Part shown: one piece after another, positions 22,739-31,830 of the stretch
How positions within the stretch are numbered: position 1 is the first letter of the stretch
How the letters are laid out: the number at the start of each line of letters is the position of its first letter
Origin: Candidatus Allochristensenella caecavium
GTDB taxonomy: Bacteria > Bacillota > Clostridia > Christensenellales > QAND01
Direction of reading: 5' to 3'
Length of the DNA stretch: 64,000 nucleotides
Assembly (NCBI GenBank): GCA_904397865.1
Contig: CAJFOS010000002.1
Location: 1-64,000, forward strand
Position numbers and translations under genes: made by a program
The notes under the pieces: model-generated
What the model saw: only the letters and a program-made list of their open reading frames with translations
Told to the model about the DNA's origin: nothing
The model's database searches: none

Positions 22739-23763
22739 ATCAATTCCACCTTTGTTTCGCCTTTCACAATCCGACCCATAATCTGCACCCGTTCGCCGCT
22801 TTCGCGCAATGCTGCCAACGCCGCTTCCGCTTCTTTTTCCGGCACAACGACCACCATGCCAACACCCATATTAAAGATGTTGTACATTTCCATCCGGTCC
22901 AAATCACCCGTTTGCTGCAACAAATCAAAAATCGGATGCGTCGGGCAGCGCACCAATTCCACCTGTGCACACAGCCCATCGGGAATGATGCGTGGGATAT
23001 TTTCAATAAACCCACCGCCCGTAATATGCGCAATGCCGTGAATGTTGGCTTTTTTCATGCAAGCCTGAATAGCTTTGACATAGATACGCGTCGGTTCGAG
23101 CAATGCTTCACCTAGCGTCTTCTCCAGCTCTCCTACATACATACCCATGGTTTCCTTATCGATTTTGAATACACTGCGCACCAGTGAAAAACCATTGCTG
23201 TGTACACCCGAAGAAGCCAGCCCCAGCATGACATCGCCTTCCTCAATCGTGCTTCCATCAATGATGTGCGCACCATCGGCCAATCCAACGGCAAAGCCGG
23301 CCATATCATATTCTTCCGGGCCGTAAAAACCGGGCATCTCTGCCGTCTCGCCGCCAATCAGCGCACAGCCTGCCTGTAGACAGCCTTCTGTCACCCCGGA
23401 AACAATCTGTGCCGCACGCGCTGGGTCCAACTTGCCTACAGCCAGATAATCCAGGAAAAATAACGGCTTCGCCCCGTGACACACGATATCGTTTACACAC
23501 ATGGCCACACAGTCGATTCCCACCGTGTCGTGTTTATCCATCACCATGGCTAACCGCAATTTGGTTCCAACCCCATCCGTCCCCGATACCAACACCGGGC
23601 GCTCCATCCCACGGGCGTCATCCAGCGCGTAAAAACCGCCGAATCCCCCCAAGTCGTTCAACACATTGGCATCATAGGTTTTGGATACCATTCCCTTGAT
23701 GCGCCTGACGACATCATAGCCCGCTTCTACATTGACACCTGCTTTTGCATAACTGTTTGCCAA
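22735..23763 (-). CDS. purM: Phosphoribosylformylglycinamidine cyclo-ligase
   Basis: AIR synthetase, the fifth step of purine synthesis. I place the start at the TTG at 23763 (reading MANSYAKAGVNVEAG), because GGAG lies nine bases upstream and the product (342 aa) then matches family length and the usual N terminus. An upstream in-frame extension to 23832 would run into purE. Signature segments are SGTDGVGTKLRLA, CVNDIVCHGAKPLFFLDY, GGETAEMPGFY and ITGGGFIENIPR. Confidence 0.95.
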   Translation of the reverse strand: MANSYAKAGVNVEAGYDVVRRIKGMVSKTYDANVLNDLGGFGGFYALDDARGMERPVLVSGTDGVGTKLRLAMVMDKHDTVGIDCVAMCVNDIVCHGAKPLFFLDYLAVGKLDPARAAQIVSGVTEGCLQAGCALIGGETAEMPGFYGPEEYDMAGFAVGLADGAHIIDGSTIEEGDVMLGLASSGVHSNGFSLVRSVFKIDKETMGMYVGELEKTLGEALLEPTRIYVKAIQACMKKANIHGIAHITGGGFIENIPRIIPDGLCAQVELVRCPTHPIFDLLQQTGDLDRMEMYNIFNMGVGMVVVVPEKEAEAALAALRESGERVQIMGRIVKGETKVELI

Positions 23764-23806
23764 GTGCTTCACTGCTCCTTTATTGATAAAACTGATTGCA
23801 CGATAT

Positions 23807-24304
23807 TTATAGCGCAGCTGCTTGCGCTGCAATATTGGCGTCTTTGACTTTCACGCCTTCCGCCATCTTCTGTTTGTTCGCCTGCAGTTTGTCCCATAGC
23901 GCAGGCTCGCCCGCTGCCAACACCTGCACGGCCAAAATCGCGGCATTTTGCGCCCCCCCTACGGCGACCGTAGCCACCGGTACACCCGGGGGCATCTGTA
24001 CCGTTGCCAGCAACGCATCCAGCCCTCCTAATCCGCCTGAAGCCAGCGGCACACCAATCACCGGAAGGATGGTATTGCCCGCAATCGCTCCTGCCAAATG
24101 AGCAGCAAGCCCTGCAGCCGCAATAATCACGCCAAAACCTTTATCCTTGGCGCTACCCGCAAATTCCGCCGCCTCTAAAGGCGTACGGTGCGCGCTGAGC
24201 ACGTGCGTCTCCGTTTCAACGCCGTAGGACTTCAACGTTTTTACCGCTGTTTGCATTACAGCCCAATCACTGTCGCTTCCCATAATGACTGCCACTTTTG
24301 CCAT
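23807..24304 (-). CDS. purE: 5-(carboxyamino)imidazole ribonucleotide mutase (class I PurE)
   Basis: Moves the carboxyl group of N5-CAIR to give CAIR. 165 aa from the ATG at 24304, which follows GAGG at a sensible distance. The 24322 start would place the ribosome site inside the gene. Class I motifs: [10 protein letters not shown] (residues 8-17), LSAHRTP (about 39-45), and the Gly/Ala-rich core [14 protein letters not shown]. First gene of purE-M-N-H-D; the other purine genes (purF, purL, purC, purB) are not in the window. Confidence 0.96.
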   Translation of the reverse strand: MAKVAVIMGSDSDWAVMQTAVKTLKSYGVETETHVLSAHRTPLEAAEFAGSAKDKGFGVIIAAAGLAAHLAGAIAGNTILPVIGVPLASGGLGGLDALLATVQMPPGVPVATVAVGGAQNAAILAVQVLAAGEPALWDKLQANKQKMAEGVKVKDANIAAQAAAL

Positions 24305-24321
24305 ATATACCTCACACTCCA

Positions 24322-25119
24322 AATGCGGATAGATTGCCCGGCCCAGCGGGCCGAAGGACGAATGAAAACCAATATAATCCCTTATTTTATATATTATAGC
24401 GAATTAAACTCTTTTAATCGAGCATTTTTTCTATTTTTCCAGCACGGTCCTCAAATATCTTAATAAGCACCGTCCCATGCCAATGAAAAAACATATTGCC
24501 TTTCTGTGCGCCTATTCATCGCTTTTCACATTTCAAACTGTGAAATGAGGCAATAACGCATATTCTTCCGTACGTCTTTGCAAACCGAGTACGGCTGATA
24601 AAGTATCCAACTCGTAGACCTCTGCCAACAAAGCCTCGCACGCAATCAACGCACGCCATACAAATGAGCCGTCTCAATCGATGGCTGATTGTATCATCTG
24701 TAACCGTATTCGCCCTTTTCCCCTCATCCACTTATCATTGATAGAGAAGTTAATATCATCCTAAAACGCGTGTGCAGGCGGAAAGCGTTCTTTGACTAAA
24801 CCATTTTTGCCGAACTAGTCAACCGATGTGCAGTCCTTGTTTTTCTGCTTTTATAGGCGGCCGGATTTTTGTATTCAATCCGTAACGGCTCCCCAACCGC
24901 AATGCCGTTCGCCCAAGTATCGCACACGCTTTGTGATTGATTTCAAGGAAGGCCGTGCGATAATCAGGCTGCAGCCCGGATGCTGCCTCGGCAATGGAAT
25001 AAAGACGGTTTCTTCACCCGTTAATATAAACCGCCCATTTCATTCGCGCTTACACTGTCCGACAAACAAATTCATCAAACCCGCATCCATAAGGCTGCAT
25101 CTGGCTGATAGCATTGAAT
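24322..25119. other. Long gene-free stretch between purE and rpmA
   Basis: About 800 bases with no supportable gene. A candidate purE promoter is TATAAT on the minus strand at 24398-24393, with only a weak -35. A GC-rich hairpin (CGGCCC/GGGCCG, about 24335-24350) lies in the purE leader. The remaining open frames are short, lack ribosome sites and have odd composition. I could not identify a purine riboswitch or tRNA. It may hold decayed coding sequence or an unrecognised small RNA. Confidence 0.45.
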
Positions 25120-25152
25120 AAAAAAAGCGTCCCCTTTTCAGAGACGCTTTTA
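25120..25152 (-). terminator. rplU-rpmA terminator
   Basis: AAAGCGTC pairs with the AGACGCTTT side around a ten-base loop; a T tract follows on the minus strand, 12 bases past the rpmA stop. Confidence 0.75.
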
Positions 25153-25163
25153 CTGTGTAATGG

Positions 25164-25430
25164 TTATTGTGCGACTTGTTCGCTATAAACCGAGACCTGC
25201 TTTTTGTCACGGCCTTTCCGTTCAAATTTCACATTGCCGTCAATCAAAGCAAACAAGGTATCATCCCCGCCAATGCCGACATTGTTACCGGGATGGATTT
25301 TCGTGCCGCGTTGACGAACCAGGATATTGCCTGCCAAAACGAATTGTCCGTCGCCACGTTTGACGCCCAGGCGTTTGGCCTTGCTATCGCGTCCGTTTCG
25401 GGAACTACCTACACCTTTCTTATGTGCCAT
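25164..25430 (-). CDS. rpmA: 50S ribosomal protein L27
   Basis: L27, whose N-terminal tail reaches toward the peptidyl-transferase centre, 88 aa. The sequence begins [16 protein letters not shown], so the mature N terminus is encoded directly. Most Firmicutes instead encode a ~9-residue extension (ending in a LQLFA-type motif) that the Prp protease removes. Here there is neither an extension nor a prp gene between rplU and rpmA, which lie 24 bases apart. AACGAGGTGTTGAATCC precedes the ATG. Confidence 0.98.
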   Translation of the reverse strand: MAHKKGVGSSRNGRDSKAKRLGVKRGDGQFVLAGNILVRQRGTKIHPGNNVGIGGDDTLFALIDGNVKFERKGRDKKQVSVYSEQVAQ

Positions 25431-25454
25431 GGATTCAACACCTCGTTTTCAATC

Positions 25455-25847
25455 TTATTCTGCTTGTGCTTCCACGGCTTGTTCCACCGGTTGCTCCGCT
25501 ACTTTTTTCGCGGCCGGTTTGCGCGTGGTTTTTTTCTTCGCTGCGCCGACGGAAACAATCTCCACCTTCGTATAAGGCTGACGGTGGCCGGTTTTCCGGC
25601 GGATGTTCTTCTTCGCTTTGTACTTGAAAACAAGCACTTTTTTGGATTTGCCCTGCGCGAGGACTTTTGCCGTCACTTTCACGCCCTCGACCAACGGCGT
25701 TCCGACTGTAGTCTTGTCACCATCGACAAGCATCAATACATCAAATTCAACGGTCTGTTCTGCGGCGGCATCCAGTTTTTCGATATAGAGCACATCGCCC
25801 TGTTCGACCTTGTATTGTTTGCCACCGGTTTGGATAATTGCGTACAC
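25455..25847 (-). CDS. rplU: 50S ribosomal protein L21
   Basis: Ribosomal L21, 130 aa from a GTG at 25847 ([14 protein letters not shown]), with GGGGAGGTGCAACA as ribosome site; the longer frame to 25895 lies in the leader. The L21 signature near [22 protein letters not shown] (about residues 76-97) is intact. The C terminus carries an extra Lys/Ala/Glu-rich tail of about 30 residues beyond the usual ~102-aa protein, probably disordered and rRNA-facing. Confidence 0.97.
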   Translation of the reverse strand: MYAIIQTGGKQYKVEQGDVLYIEKLDAAAEQTVEFDVLMLVDGDKTTVGTPLVEGVKVTAKVLAQGKSKKVLVFKYKAKKNIRRKTGHRQPYTKVEIVSVGAAKKKTTRKPAAKKVAEQPVEQAVEAQAE

Positions 25848-25936
25848 TGTTGCACCTCCCCATATTTTGTGGGACTCGCCGGTTTTTGGCAGCAAAATTG
25901 CGTTTCAAAGCCGCAACCGTGCGGTAACACCCAAGT
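25848..25936 (-). promoter_or_regulatory. Leader of rplU, possible L21 leader RNA
   Basis: About 80 bases of 5' untranslated RNA between the promoter and the GTG start of rplU. In this position Firmicutes often carry the L21 leader autoregulatory structure. Candidate hairpin halves are present (CGCACGGTTGCG; CCGGCGAGTCCCAC), but I could not confirm the fold. Confidence 0.4.
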
Positions 25937-25965
25937 ATGATATCATATGCACCTGTTTCTGTCAA
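25937..25965 (-). promoter_or_regulatory. rplU-rpmA promoter
   Basis: On the minus strand a perfect -35 TTGACA (25965-25960), 17-base spacer and -10 TATCAT (25942-25937). The -35 abuts the rng stop codon. Confidence 0.88.
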
Positions 25966-27495
25966 TCACTTTCGTTCTACCAGTTTATAGGCGCCCATTT
26001 CCTTGAGTTCCTCGACAGAACGCGCCCCTTCCACTTCCAGATGCTCCATATGCATGTTATCGCAGGGCAATAGATATACCTCCTTGCCAAACACCTCCGG
26101 AATCAAGCGGGCGTTTGGTTTGGTCATCGCCTGAATTTCTGCCAACACGGCTGGATGAGCCTTGATAACAACATAACGGTAGTCCGTTTCATAGAACATG
26201 CGCAGGCACTCCTTGCGAGCGGTCATCGCCATGCTGGCCGAACTGAGCAGCACACCTTCCCCTCCGCAATAGACGCACGGCTGATAAAATACACTGTTGA
26301 GCGTCTGTTTGAGTTTCTTGCGCGTCATCTCCACAATTCCCAGCCCCGTCATGCCCTGTATGGTTGTCCGGGTGCGGTCGCGCTTAACGGCCTGGCGCAA
26401 AATCTCGACCAGTTTATCGCGGTTTTCAGCATCTTCCATATCGATAAAATCGACCACGATGATGCCTGAAAGGTCACGAACGCGAATCTGGCGTGCCACC
26501 TCATAGGCTGCTTCCACATTGGTATTAAAAATCGTTTCCTGTAAATCATGGTTGCCGACATACTTCCCCGTGTTCACATCGATGACGGTCAGCGCTTCAG
26601 CATGGTCAAACACCAGATATCCGCCGCTTTTCAGCCATACCTTTCTGCGGATGGCCTTGTCTATCTTGCTGTCCAGGCCATAATAACCAAACATGTCATA
26701 GTGTTTCTGGAACAGCTTGACGCGTTTGAGCAAATGCGGGCTCATCGTCTTGACAATCTCCAACACGCGGCAATATGTTTTTGCGTCCGAAATCAAAAAC
26801 GAATCAATCTCCGTATCAAACAGGTCACGGACTGTTCGATACACCAAGCTTTCTTCGCTGTGAATCAGTGCCGGTGCGGTCGCGTTCTGTGCCCCCAGAA
26901 GAATTCGCTGATAGAGCGCATACTGTTCATCAATCTGGCTTTGTAGTTCTTCCCGTGACATGCCCAGCGACACCGTGCGCGCAATCAATCCCATGCCATG
27001 GGGGCGCATCTGCTCAAGCATGGTACGCAGCTCCGTACGGTCTTCCTCCGCCTCAATACGGCGGGATACCCCGATATAGGAAGCGTTCGGCATCAAAACA
27101 AGCGCCCTTCCGGGCAAAGTGATATTGGTCGTGATGCGCGCGCCTTTCGTCCCAAACGGTTCTTTGATGACCTGTACCAGAATCGACTGTCCCACTTTTA
27201 CCAGCGACTGAATATCCGGAATGGTTGGTTCGTCCGCTTCTTTTTCAGTAAAATGCGTATCCTCCGGGTCAAAGTTAATATCACCGGCGTATAAAAACGC
27301 ATTGCGTTCCAGGCCGATATCCACAAATGCCGCCTGCATTCCCGGTAACACGTTTTTCACACGGCCTAGATATACATTGCCCACAAGGCGTTCACCGCCT
27401 TTACGTTCAATATGCAGTTCTGTCAGCGAACCGTCCTCCATCAGCGCGACACGCACCTGATACGGGTTGACATCCAAAAACAATTGGTTTGGCAT
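25966..27495 (-). CDS. rng: Ribonuclease E/G family endoribonuclease
   Basis: Single-strand-specific, metal-dependent endoribonuclease for rRNA and mRNA processing. About 509 aa from the ATG at 27495 (MPNQLFLDVN), preceded by GAAGGGGGTGATGCT. An S1 domain lies at about 25-110 (GNVYLGRVKNVLPGMQAAFVDIG). The DNase I-like catalytic part has metal aspartates in TVIDVNTG and IIVVDFIDMED. The zinc-link cysteines occur as CVYCGGEG near residue 393. It lacks the long C-terminal degradosome scaffold of RNase E, so RNase G type is the better name. It lies downstream of the DUF2344/radical-SAM pair. Confidence 0.95.
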   Translation of the reverse strand: MPNQLFLDVNPYQVRVALMEDGSLTELHIERKGGERLVGNVYLGRVKNVLPGMQAAFVDIGLERNAFLYAGDINFDPEDTHFTEKEADEPTIPDIQSLVKVGQSILVQVIKEPFGTKGARITTNITLPGRALVLMPNASYIGVSRRIEAEEDRTELRTMLEQMRPHGMGLIARTVSLGMSREELQSQIDEQYALYQRILLGAQNATAPALIHSEESLVYRTVRDLFDTEIDSFLISDAKTYCRVLEIVKTMSPHLLKRVKLFQKHYDMFGYYGLDSKIDKAIRRKVWLKSGGYLVFDHAEALTVIDVNTGKYVGNHDLQETIFNTNVEAAYEVARQIRVRDLSGIIVVDFIDMEDAENRDKLVEILRQAVKRDRTRTTIQGMTGLGIVEMTRKKLKQTLNSVFYQPCVYCGGEGVLLSSASMAMTARKECLRMFYETDYRYVVIKAHPAVLAEIQAMTKPNARLIPEVFGKEVYLLPCDNMHMEHLEVEGARSVEELKEMGAYKLVERK

Positions 27496-27573
27496 AGCAT
27501 CACCCCCTTCGTAAAAAAGAATAAAATATGGGAACACCGCCCGCCGTTACCAGCCGGCTGTGTTACGGACCAA

Positions 27574-28236
27574 TTACACGATAAGCGGCACAAGCGTTCC
27601 TTGTTCGTCCCGTACGAACAAATCCTCCCGCAGCCAGCTCATGCCCTGTGCCGGTATGCCGCCCTCCTGGCAAATGGCTTGCACAAGCGCCTGCGGTGCA
27701 AGGTTTTCATTGCCGCAGGATACGACGGCGTGCACCTGTGCATCTTTTATTACAATCGAATGAATCAACGGGCGCATATCCTGTTGTTTCATGCCGGATT
27801 TCGTCCGTTTCTCATAGATATATGTCGTTTGTTGCAGCAGTTTTTCAATCCCCCAAACAAATGCTTGGGCATCCGCTTCCGCAGGCCGAATGGCATACTG
27901 CGCCGCTACAATACGCGCCATCGGACTTTTTTCCCCTTCCGCCATCGAACGGGCTGCCAGCGCTTTGAATCCCGCCGGCGCATGCGTATTCAACGCTTCG
28001 ATTACGCCTTCTGGCGCAAGCGGTTCGGTAAAACCTACCTCCAGATAGTCTCCGTGGGTTTCCATCCCCACGCTCAACGCCTGGGCAAAGGAAAGAATCG
28101 GGTGTGGATTAAATCCTTGTGAATAAGCCAACGGCAATCCAGCCCGACGGAATGTACGTTGTACGCAACGCATCAAATCCAGATGCGAAATATAGCAAAG
28201 CGAACCGGTGCGCGCGAACTTCACCACCATCTTCAT
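27574..28236 (-). CDS. DUF2344 / TIGR03936 family radical SAM-associated protein
   Basis: About 220 aa from the ATG at 28236, which overlaps the upstream radical-SAM stop by four bases (ATGA). The N-terminal signature is KFARTGSLCYISHLDLMRCVQRTFRRAGLPLAYSQGFNPHP, typical of this family. It is almost always the neighbour of, or fused to, the TIGR03960 radical SAM protein. The substrate is unknown. Location beside rng and ribosomal protein genes hints at RNA or ribosome modification, which is inference. Confidence 0.9.
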   Translation of the reverse strand: MKMVVKFARTGSLCYISHLDLMRCVQRTFRRAGLPLAYSQGFNPHPILSFAQALSVGMETHGDYLEVGFTEPLAPEGVIEALNTHAPAGFKALAARSMAEGEKSPMARIVAAQYAIRPAEADAQAFVWGIEKLLQQTTYIYEKRTKSGMKQQDMRPLIHSIVIKDAQVHAVVSCGNENLAPQALVQAICQEGGIPAQGMSWLREDLFVRDEQGTLVPLIV

Positions 28237-30056
28237 TCCGCCTTCACCTCGCATATATCCATCATTCCACAGCCATTGCAGCCCTTGCGGCAATCGCGCG
28301 TAGTCTTCCCTGCATAGCCGCGCATCCGTTCGCTCCATAGATAGCGTTCGGATACCAGTACATCCACCATCGCATACGGCGGAATCTCTTCACGCGGGCG
28401 TTCACGGTGCGCATAAAACGCCAGGTCGATACTCTCCATCTCCATCGCCTGCTGCCAGATTTCATAACGGAAACAGGCATGGTCGCCGTCAAAACGCGCT
28501 CCGAGCCGGAACGCCCGTTCCAGCAGCTTGGCCAACCGGCGGTCGCCACGGGCAAACATGGCCTCCAACGTCGTTACCCGCGCGTCATGTGTATTGAATT
28601 TGACTCGTTTATTACGGCGCGTGGCTTCACGCACCACATCCTGCTTGCGCCGGATTTCCTCCAGCGTCGGCTGCGCTTCCCATTGAAAGGGTGTAAACGG
28701 CTTGGGAACAAACGGCGAAACACTCACCGTCACACTGGGCGGCTGTAGCCGTTTTTCCTTGGGCAGTTCATAATATTTTTCCACTACTTGATTGGCCAAA
28801 TCCGCAATGCCGACCAAATCCGCATCCGTCTCGCCCGGCAGGCCCAGCATGAAATATAGTTTTACAGAACTATACCCTGCTTCAAAGGCCTGTCCGACCG
28901 TACGGAGCAAGTCCTCTTCCGTTACCCCTTTGTTGATAATATCCCGCAGGCGTTGCGTGCCGGCTTCCGGCGCAAAGGTTAGGCTGCTTTTCCGCACCTT
29001 GCCCGTCCCTTCCGCAAAATCCTTTTGGAACGAGTCAATCCGTAGCGACGGCAATGAAAGCGATACCCGTTTCGGATTCATCTCCGGTGTCAACGCGGCT
29101 ATCAGTTCGTTGAGATGCGGATAATCCCCTGAAGACAGCGACATCAGGGAAATTTCTTCATAACCCGTGCTTTCGATAATCTGTTCCGCCTGTTGCTTGA
29201 GCAACGAAACAGAACGTTCCCGCACGGGACGATATACATACCCCGCTTGGCAGAAACGGCATCCGCGCGTGCAGCCGCGGAACAGTTCCAATACTGCGCG
29301 GTCATGCACGATGCCCGTATTGGGCACCATTGGACAAACGGGATATACCGCGTGTTCCAAATCCTTGACAACGGCCTTTTTTACCTGTGCCGGCGCGCCA
29401 TCCAGGGGTGTAATCGAAGCAATGGTTCCATCCGTATGATAGGCAATATCATAAAGCGATGGAATATAAAACCCATCCAAATGACTAAGCTGCCGCAGCA
29501 ATTCCTTACGGCTCTGTCCGTTGCGCTTAGCATCGCGCACCGCTTGTGCCAGTTGACAGACCGTCTCTTCTCCATCCCCCAGCAACATCACATCCACAAA
29601 CGGCGCCATCGGTTCCGCATGGTAGGCACACGGCCCGCCAGCGGCAATCAGCGGCATCTTTTCATCCCGGTCCTTGGCGTATAGCGGCAGCCCGGCCAAG
29701 TCCAGCATGTTCAATACGTTGGTATAGGACATCTCATATAAAAGTGAGAATCCAATAATATCAAACCGGTCCAGCGGGTCGCCTGATTCCAGCGCAAACA
29801 AGGGCATGCCTGCTTCGCGCAGCACATCTTCTGCATCCCCCCAGGGCGCATACGCCCGCTCACATACCGCATAGTCACAATCATTGAGCGCCTGGTACAG
29901 AATTCGCGAGCCGATGTGGCTCATCCCCACTTCATATGTATCCGGAAAACAGAGTGCAAAACGCACCCTGTCCGCCGTCTCTTTATGTATTTCGTTCAGT
30001 TCGCCGCCGGTATATCGCGCCGGCTTATCCACACCGGCCAACCAGGTTTGCTGCAT
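28233..30056 (-). CDS. TIGR03960 family B12-binding-domain/radical SAM protein
   Basis: About 607 aa. The ATG at 30056 follows GGAAGGCGGG. A TTG at 30074 is an alternative. The N-terminal ~190 residues form the B12-binding-like domain. The iron-sulfur cluster motif C-x3-C-x2-C is visible as CTRGCRFC near residue 255. The C terminus has further cysteines in CRKGCNGCGMMDIC, possibly an auxiliary cluster. Its substrate is unknown. It is translationally coupled to the DUF2344 gene, suggesting that the two act together. Confidence 0.93.
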   Translation of the reverse strand: MQQTWLAGVDKPARYTGGELNEIHKETADRVRFALCFPDTYEVGMSHIGSRILYQALNDCDYAVCERAYAPWGDAEDVLREAGMPLFALESGDPLDRFDIIGFSLLYEMSYTNVLNMLDLAGLPLYAKDRDEKMPLIAAGGPCAYHAEPMAPFVDVMLLGDGEETVCQLAQAVRDAKRNGQSRKELLRQLSHLDGFYIPSLYDIAYHTDGTIASITPLDGAPAQVKKAVVKDLEHAVYPVCPMVPNTGIVHDRAVLELFRGCTRGCRFCQAGYVYRPVRERSVSLLKQQAEQIIESTGYEEISLMSLSSGDYPHLNELIAALTPEMNPKRVSLSLPSLRIDSFQKDFAEGTGKVRKSSLTFAPEAGTQRLRDIINKGVTEEDLLRTVGQAFEAGYSSVKLYFMLGLPGETDADLVGIADLANQVVEKYYELPKEKRLQPPSVTVSVSPFVPKPFTPFQWEAQPTLEEIRRKQDVVREATRRNKRVKFNTHDARVTTLEAMFARGDRRLAKLLERAFRLGARFDGDHACFRYEIWQQAMEMESIDLAFYAHRERPREEIPPYAMVDVLVSERYLWSERMRGYAGKTTRDCRKGCNGCGMMDICEVKAE

Positions 30057-30095
30057 ACTCGTCCCGCCTTCCAAACTCTAATAATATAAGCATTT

Positions 30096-30965
30096 TCAGG
30101 CTTGGTCAAGCAGTTTTGCCAGCGTAGTATCCTTTCCGTGCCGTAAAATCCCTTCCAATAAGTCGTTTTCGCTTAAAGTCCCTAAAATCTGCATCTGGTC
30201 ACCCAGAACGGTTATGCAGGTATAACGGCCGCTCGGTATGCGTTTAATGACCTCTCCTGCCCGGGCATGAGAATCCGCTGCCATACGGTGTTCCTCCATG
30301 GGTTGTTTACGCAGGCGGTCCCGCTTGCCCTGCGTGCGTTTTGCCATGGCGAACATGCTGCCCCGCGCTTCGCGTATGGCGGTAAACACCATAAATGCCC
30401 CCACGCCCAGCAGCGTGATGTTGACCGTTCCCGTGGAAAGGAACGCCGTCACGCCAGAGGCCGCCAAAATCATGCCGCCCAAAATCCCCAGAACACTGAC
30501 AATCCTCGTCGCACGTTCCACTCCGCACAGCGGCAGCAGCAGTGCTCGTACCATTCGTCCTCCATCCAGCGGCATCGCGGGCAAAAGGTTGAACAGGCCA
30601 ATTACCAGGTTTGTCTGAATCCACATGCTTAATCGCGCAGACAGGCCGTATGCACGAAGAAAAATCATCAGAACGGCCACTACACACAGATTGAATACCG
30701 GCCCCGCCAAGGCAATCAAAAACTCATGCACCGGCGTCTGCGGCGTATCCATATACGCTACGCCCCCAAAGGGGAGTAATTCAATGCTTTGCGTTCGCAC
30801 GCCCAGCACGCGCCCCGCGCACACATGTGCCATCTCATGTCCCAACACCGTCAGAAAAGCAACCAGCAGCGGTTCCCATTTCCCAATCACCACAGCCGGA
30901 GCAAAAATCGCCAGCAATAGCGGGTCTATTTTAAAATCCATCTGAAAAAAACGAAACAGCCGCAT
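30096..30965 (-). CDS. spoIVFB: Site-2-type intramembrane metalloprotease (SpoIVFB-like, M50)
   Basis: Polytopic zinc protease, 289 aa. The zinc motif HEMAH is at residues 43-47, and the second metal motif is NLLPAMPLDGG near 125-135. A C-terminal CBS-like half domain (about 235-289, GRYTCITVLGDQMQILGTLSENDLLEGIL) matches the architecture of SpoIVFB, which processes pro-sigma-K in the mother cell. The ATG follows directly after the spoIVFA-like stop. Gene order (mre genes, spoIVFA, spoIVFB, rplU region) supports the assignment. A general S2P-family role cannot be excluded. Confidence 0.88.
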   Translation of the reverse strand: MRLFRFFQMDFKIDPLLLAIFAPAVVIGKWEPLLVAFLTVLGHEMAHVCAGRVLGVRTQSIELLPFGGVAYMDTPQTPVHEFLIALAGPVFNLCVVAVLMIFLRAYGLSARLSMWIQTNLVIGLFNLLPAMPLDGGRMVRALLLPLCGVERATRIVSVLGILGGMILAASGVTAFLSTGTVNITLLGVGAFMVFTAIREARGSMFAMAKRTQGKRDRLRKQPMEEHRMAADSHARAGEVIKRIPSGRYTCITVLGDQMQILGTLSENDLLEGILRHGKDTTLAKLLDQA

Positions 30966-31712
30966 CTATTGTGCCCCCAAATACGGCATAGGGTCGCGGG
31001 GCACGCCATTGACAAGCACCTGAAAAACCAGTACCCCTGAATCGCCCAGAGTGCCGATTTCCTGTCCTTTTGCGACCGAAGCTCCTTCCGCCAACGGCGA
31101 ATAGGCCAAGCCGTAGTACACGGTCTTTACATTATCCGGATGCCGGATGCACAAATAGTGCCCCAGCGTCTCATTCGTCGCGCGTTTTTCGACCTGTCCA
31201 TCCGCTGCTGCTTTGACCTTTCCCCCCGCGGATGCTTTCAGACGTACATCCTTCCCTTGTTGGTCAAATTCGCTCACCAGCGTTCCCTCTATCGGATATC
31301 CCATTCCGCCCTGTCCCCCAAAGACGGCCTGCACGCCTGGGAACAGGTTTTCAACGAACTTGAGACGGCCCAATGTTTCGTCCAAATCCAAATCATATGT
31401 AAATACATGTTTTAGCGTCTGCGTTGCTTCCTTGGCAAACGTCATCGGCAGCAGGCGTAGTCCCAGGCAAATAGTGACCACCGCCAGACAGATGGCAAAT
31501 TTATGCTTTTGGGTAAAACGAAACGGCTCCCGCTTTTGCCCGCCTCGTGTTCCTGTACTCCGGCGCACAGGGCGCATCCGCTCCCCTTCGCTTCGTTCCC
31601 GCTGCCGGGCCGATGGCCTTACGTGCGCCCAGGCGCGCGGCTCGGATTCCCCCTGCAGCGGTGTCGGTAAATCTCTGGAAACAAATTCCGCATGGGTTTT
31701 CTGTTTGTCCAT
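30966..31712 (-). CDS. spoIVFA: SpoIVFA-like membrane protein with degenerate M23/LytM domain
   Basis: About 248 aa from the ATG at 31712 (GGGGGGAACAGG upstream). A basic cytoplasmic N terminus (about 1-70) precedes one transmembrane helix (about 74-95) and an extracytoplasmic M23-like domain (about 135-248). The zinc-ligand motifs of active M23 peptidases are absent: the positions normally holding HxxxD and HxH read GKDVRLK and LVFQVLV. It is therefore probably catalytically dead, as in SpoIVFA and SpoIIQ. SpoIVFA anchors and inhibits SpoIVFB; its place one base upstream of the SpoIVFB-like gene fits that. Confidence 0.82.
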   Translation of the reverse strand: MDKQKTHAEFVSRDLPTPLQGESEPRAWAHVRPSARQRERSEGERMRPVRRSTGTRGGQKREPFRFTQKHKFAICLAVVTICLGLRLLPMTFAKEATQTLKHVFTYDLDLDETLGRLKFVENLFPGVQAVFGGQGGMGYPIEGTLVSEFDQQGKDVRLKASAGGKVKAAADGQVEKRATNETLGHYLCIRHPDNVKTVYYGLAYSPLAEGASVAKGQEIGTLGDSGVLVFQVLVNGVPRDPMPYLGAQ

Positions 31713-31776
31713 CCTGTTCCCCCCATTCAATGCTGGTTCATTGTATGTGAGGGACAAGCAAAATAGGCCTTTTCTA

Positions 31777-31804
31777 CAAAAAAAGAAGGCGCAACGCGCC
31801 TTCC
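31777..31804 (-). terminator. Terminator after rodA
   Basis: GAAGGCGC pairs with GCGCCTTC, followed by TTTTTTT on the minus strand. It separates the elongation operon from the spoIVFA/FB-like unit. Confidence 0.82.
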
Positions 31805-31830
31805 TTTCCTTCTTGCTCTGCGAGCGTGCA

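Noticed and set aside
24304-24420. Purine riboswitch upstream of purE
   Set aside because: The leader is under 100 bases and I could not find the conserved riboswitch core; only a GC-rich hairpin is present.
24516-24731. Minus-strand frame of 71 codons in the purE-rpmA gap
   Set aside because: No ribosome site and Cys/Arg-rich random-looking composition.
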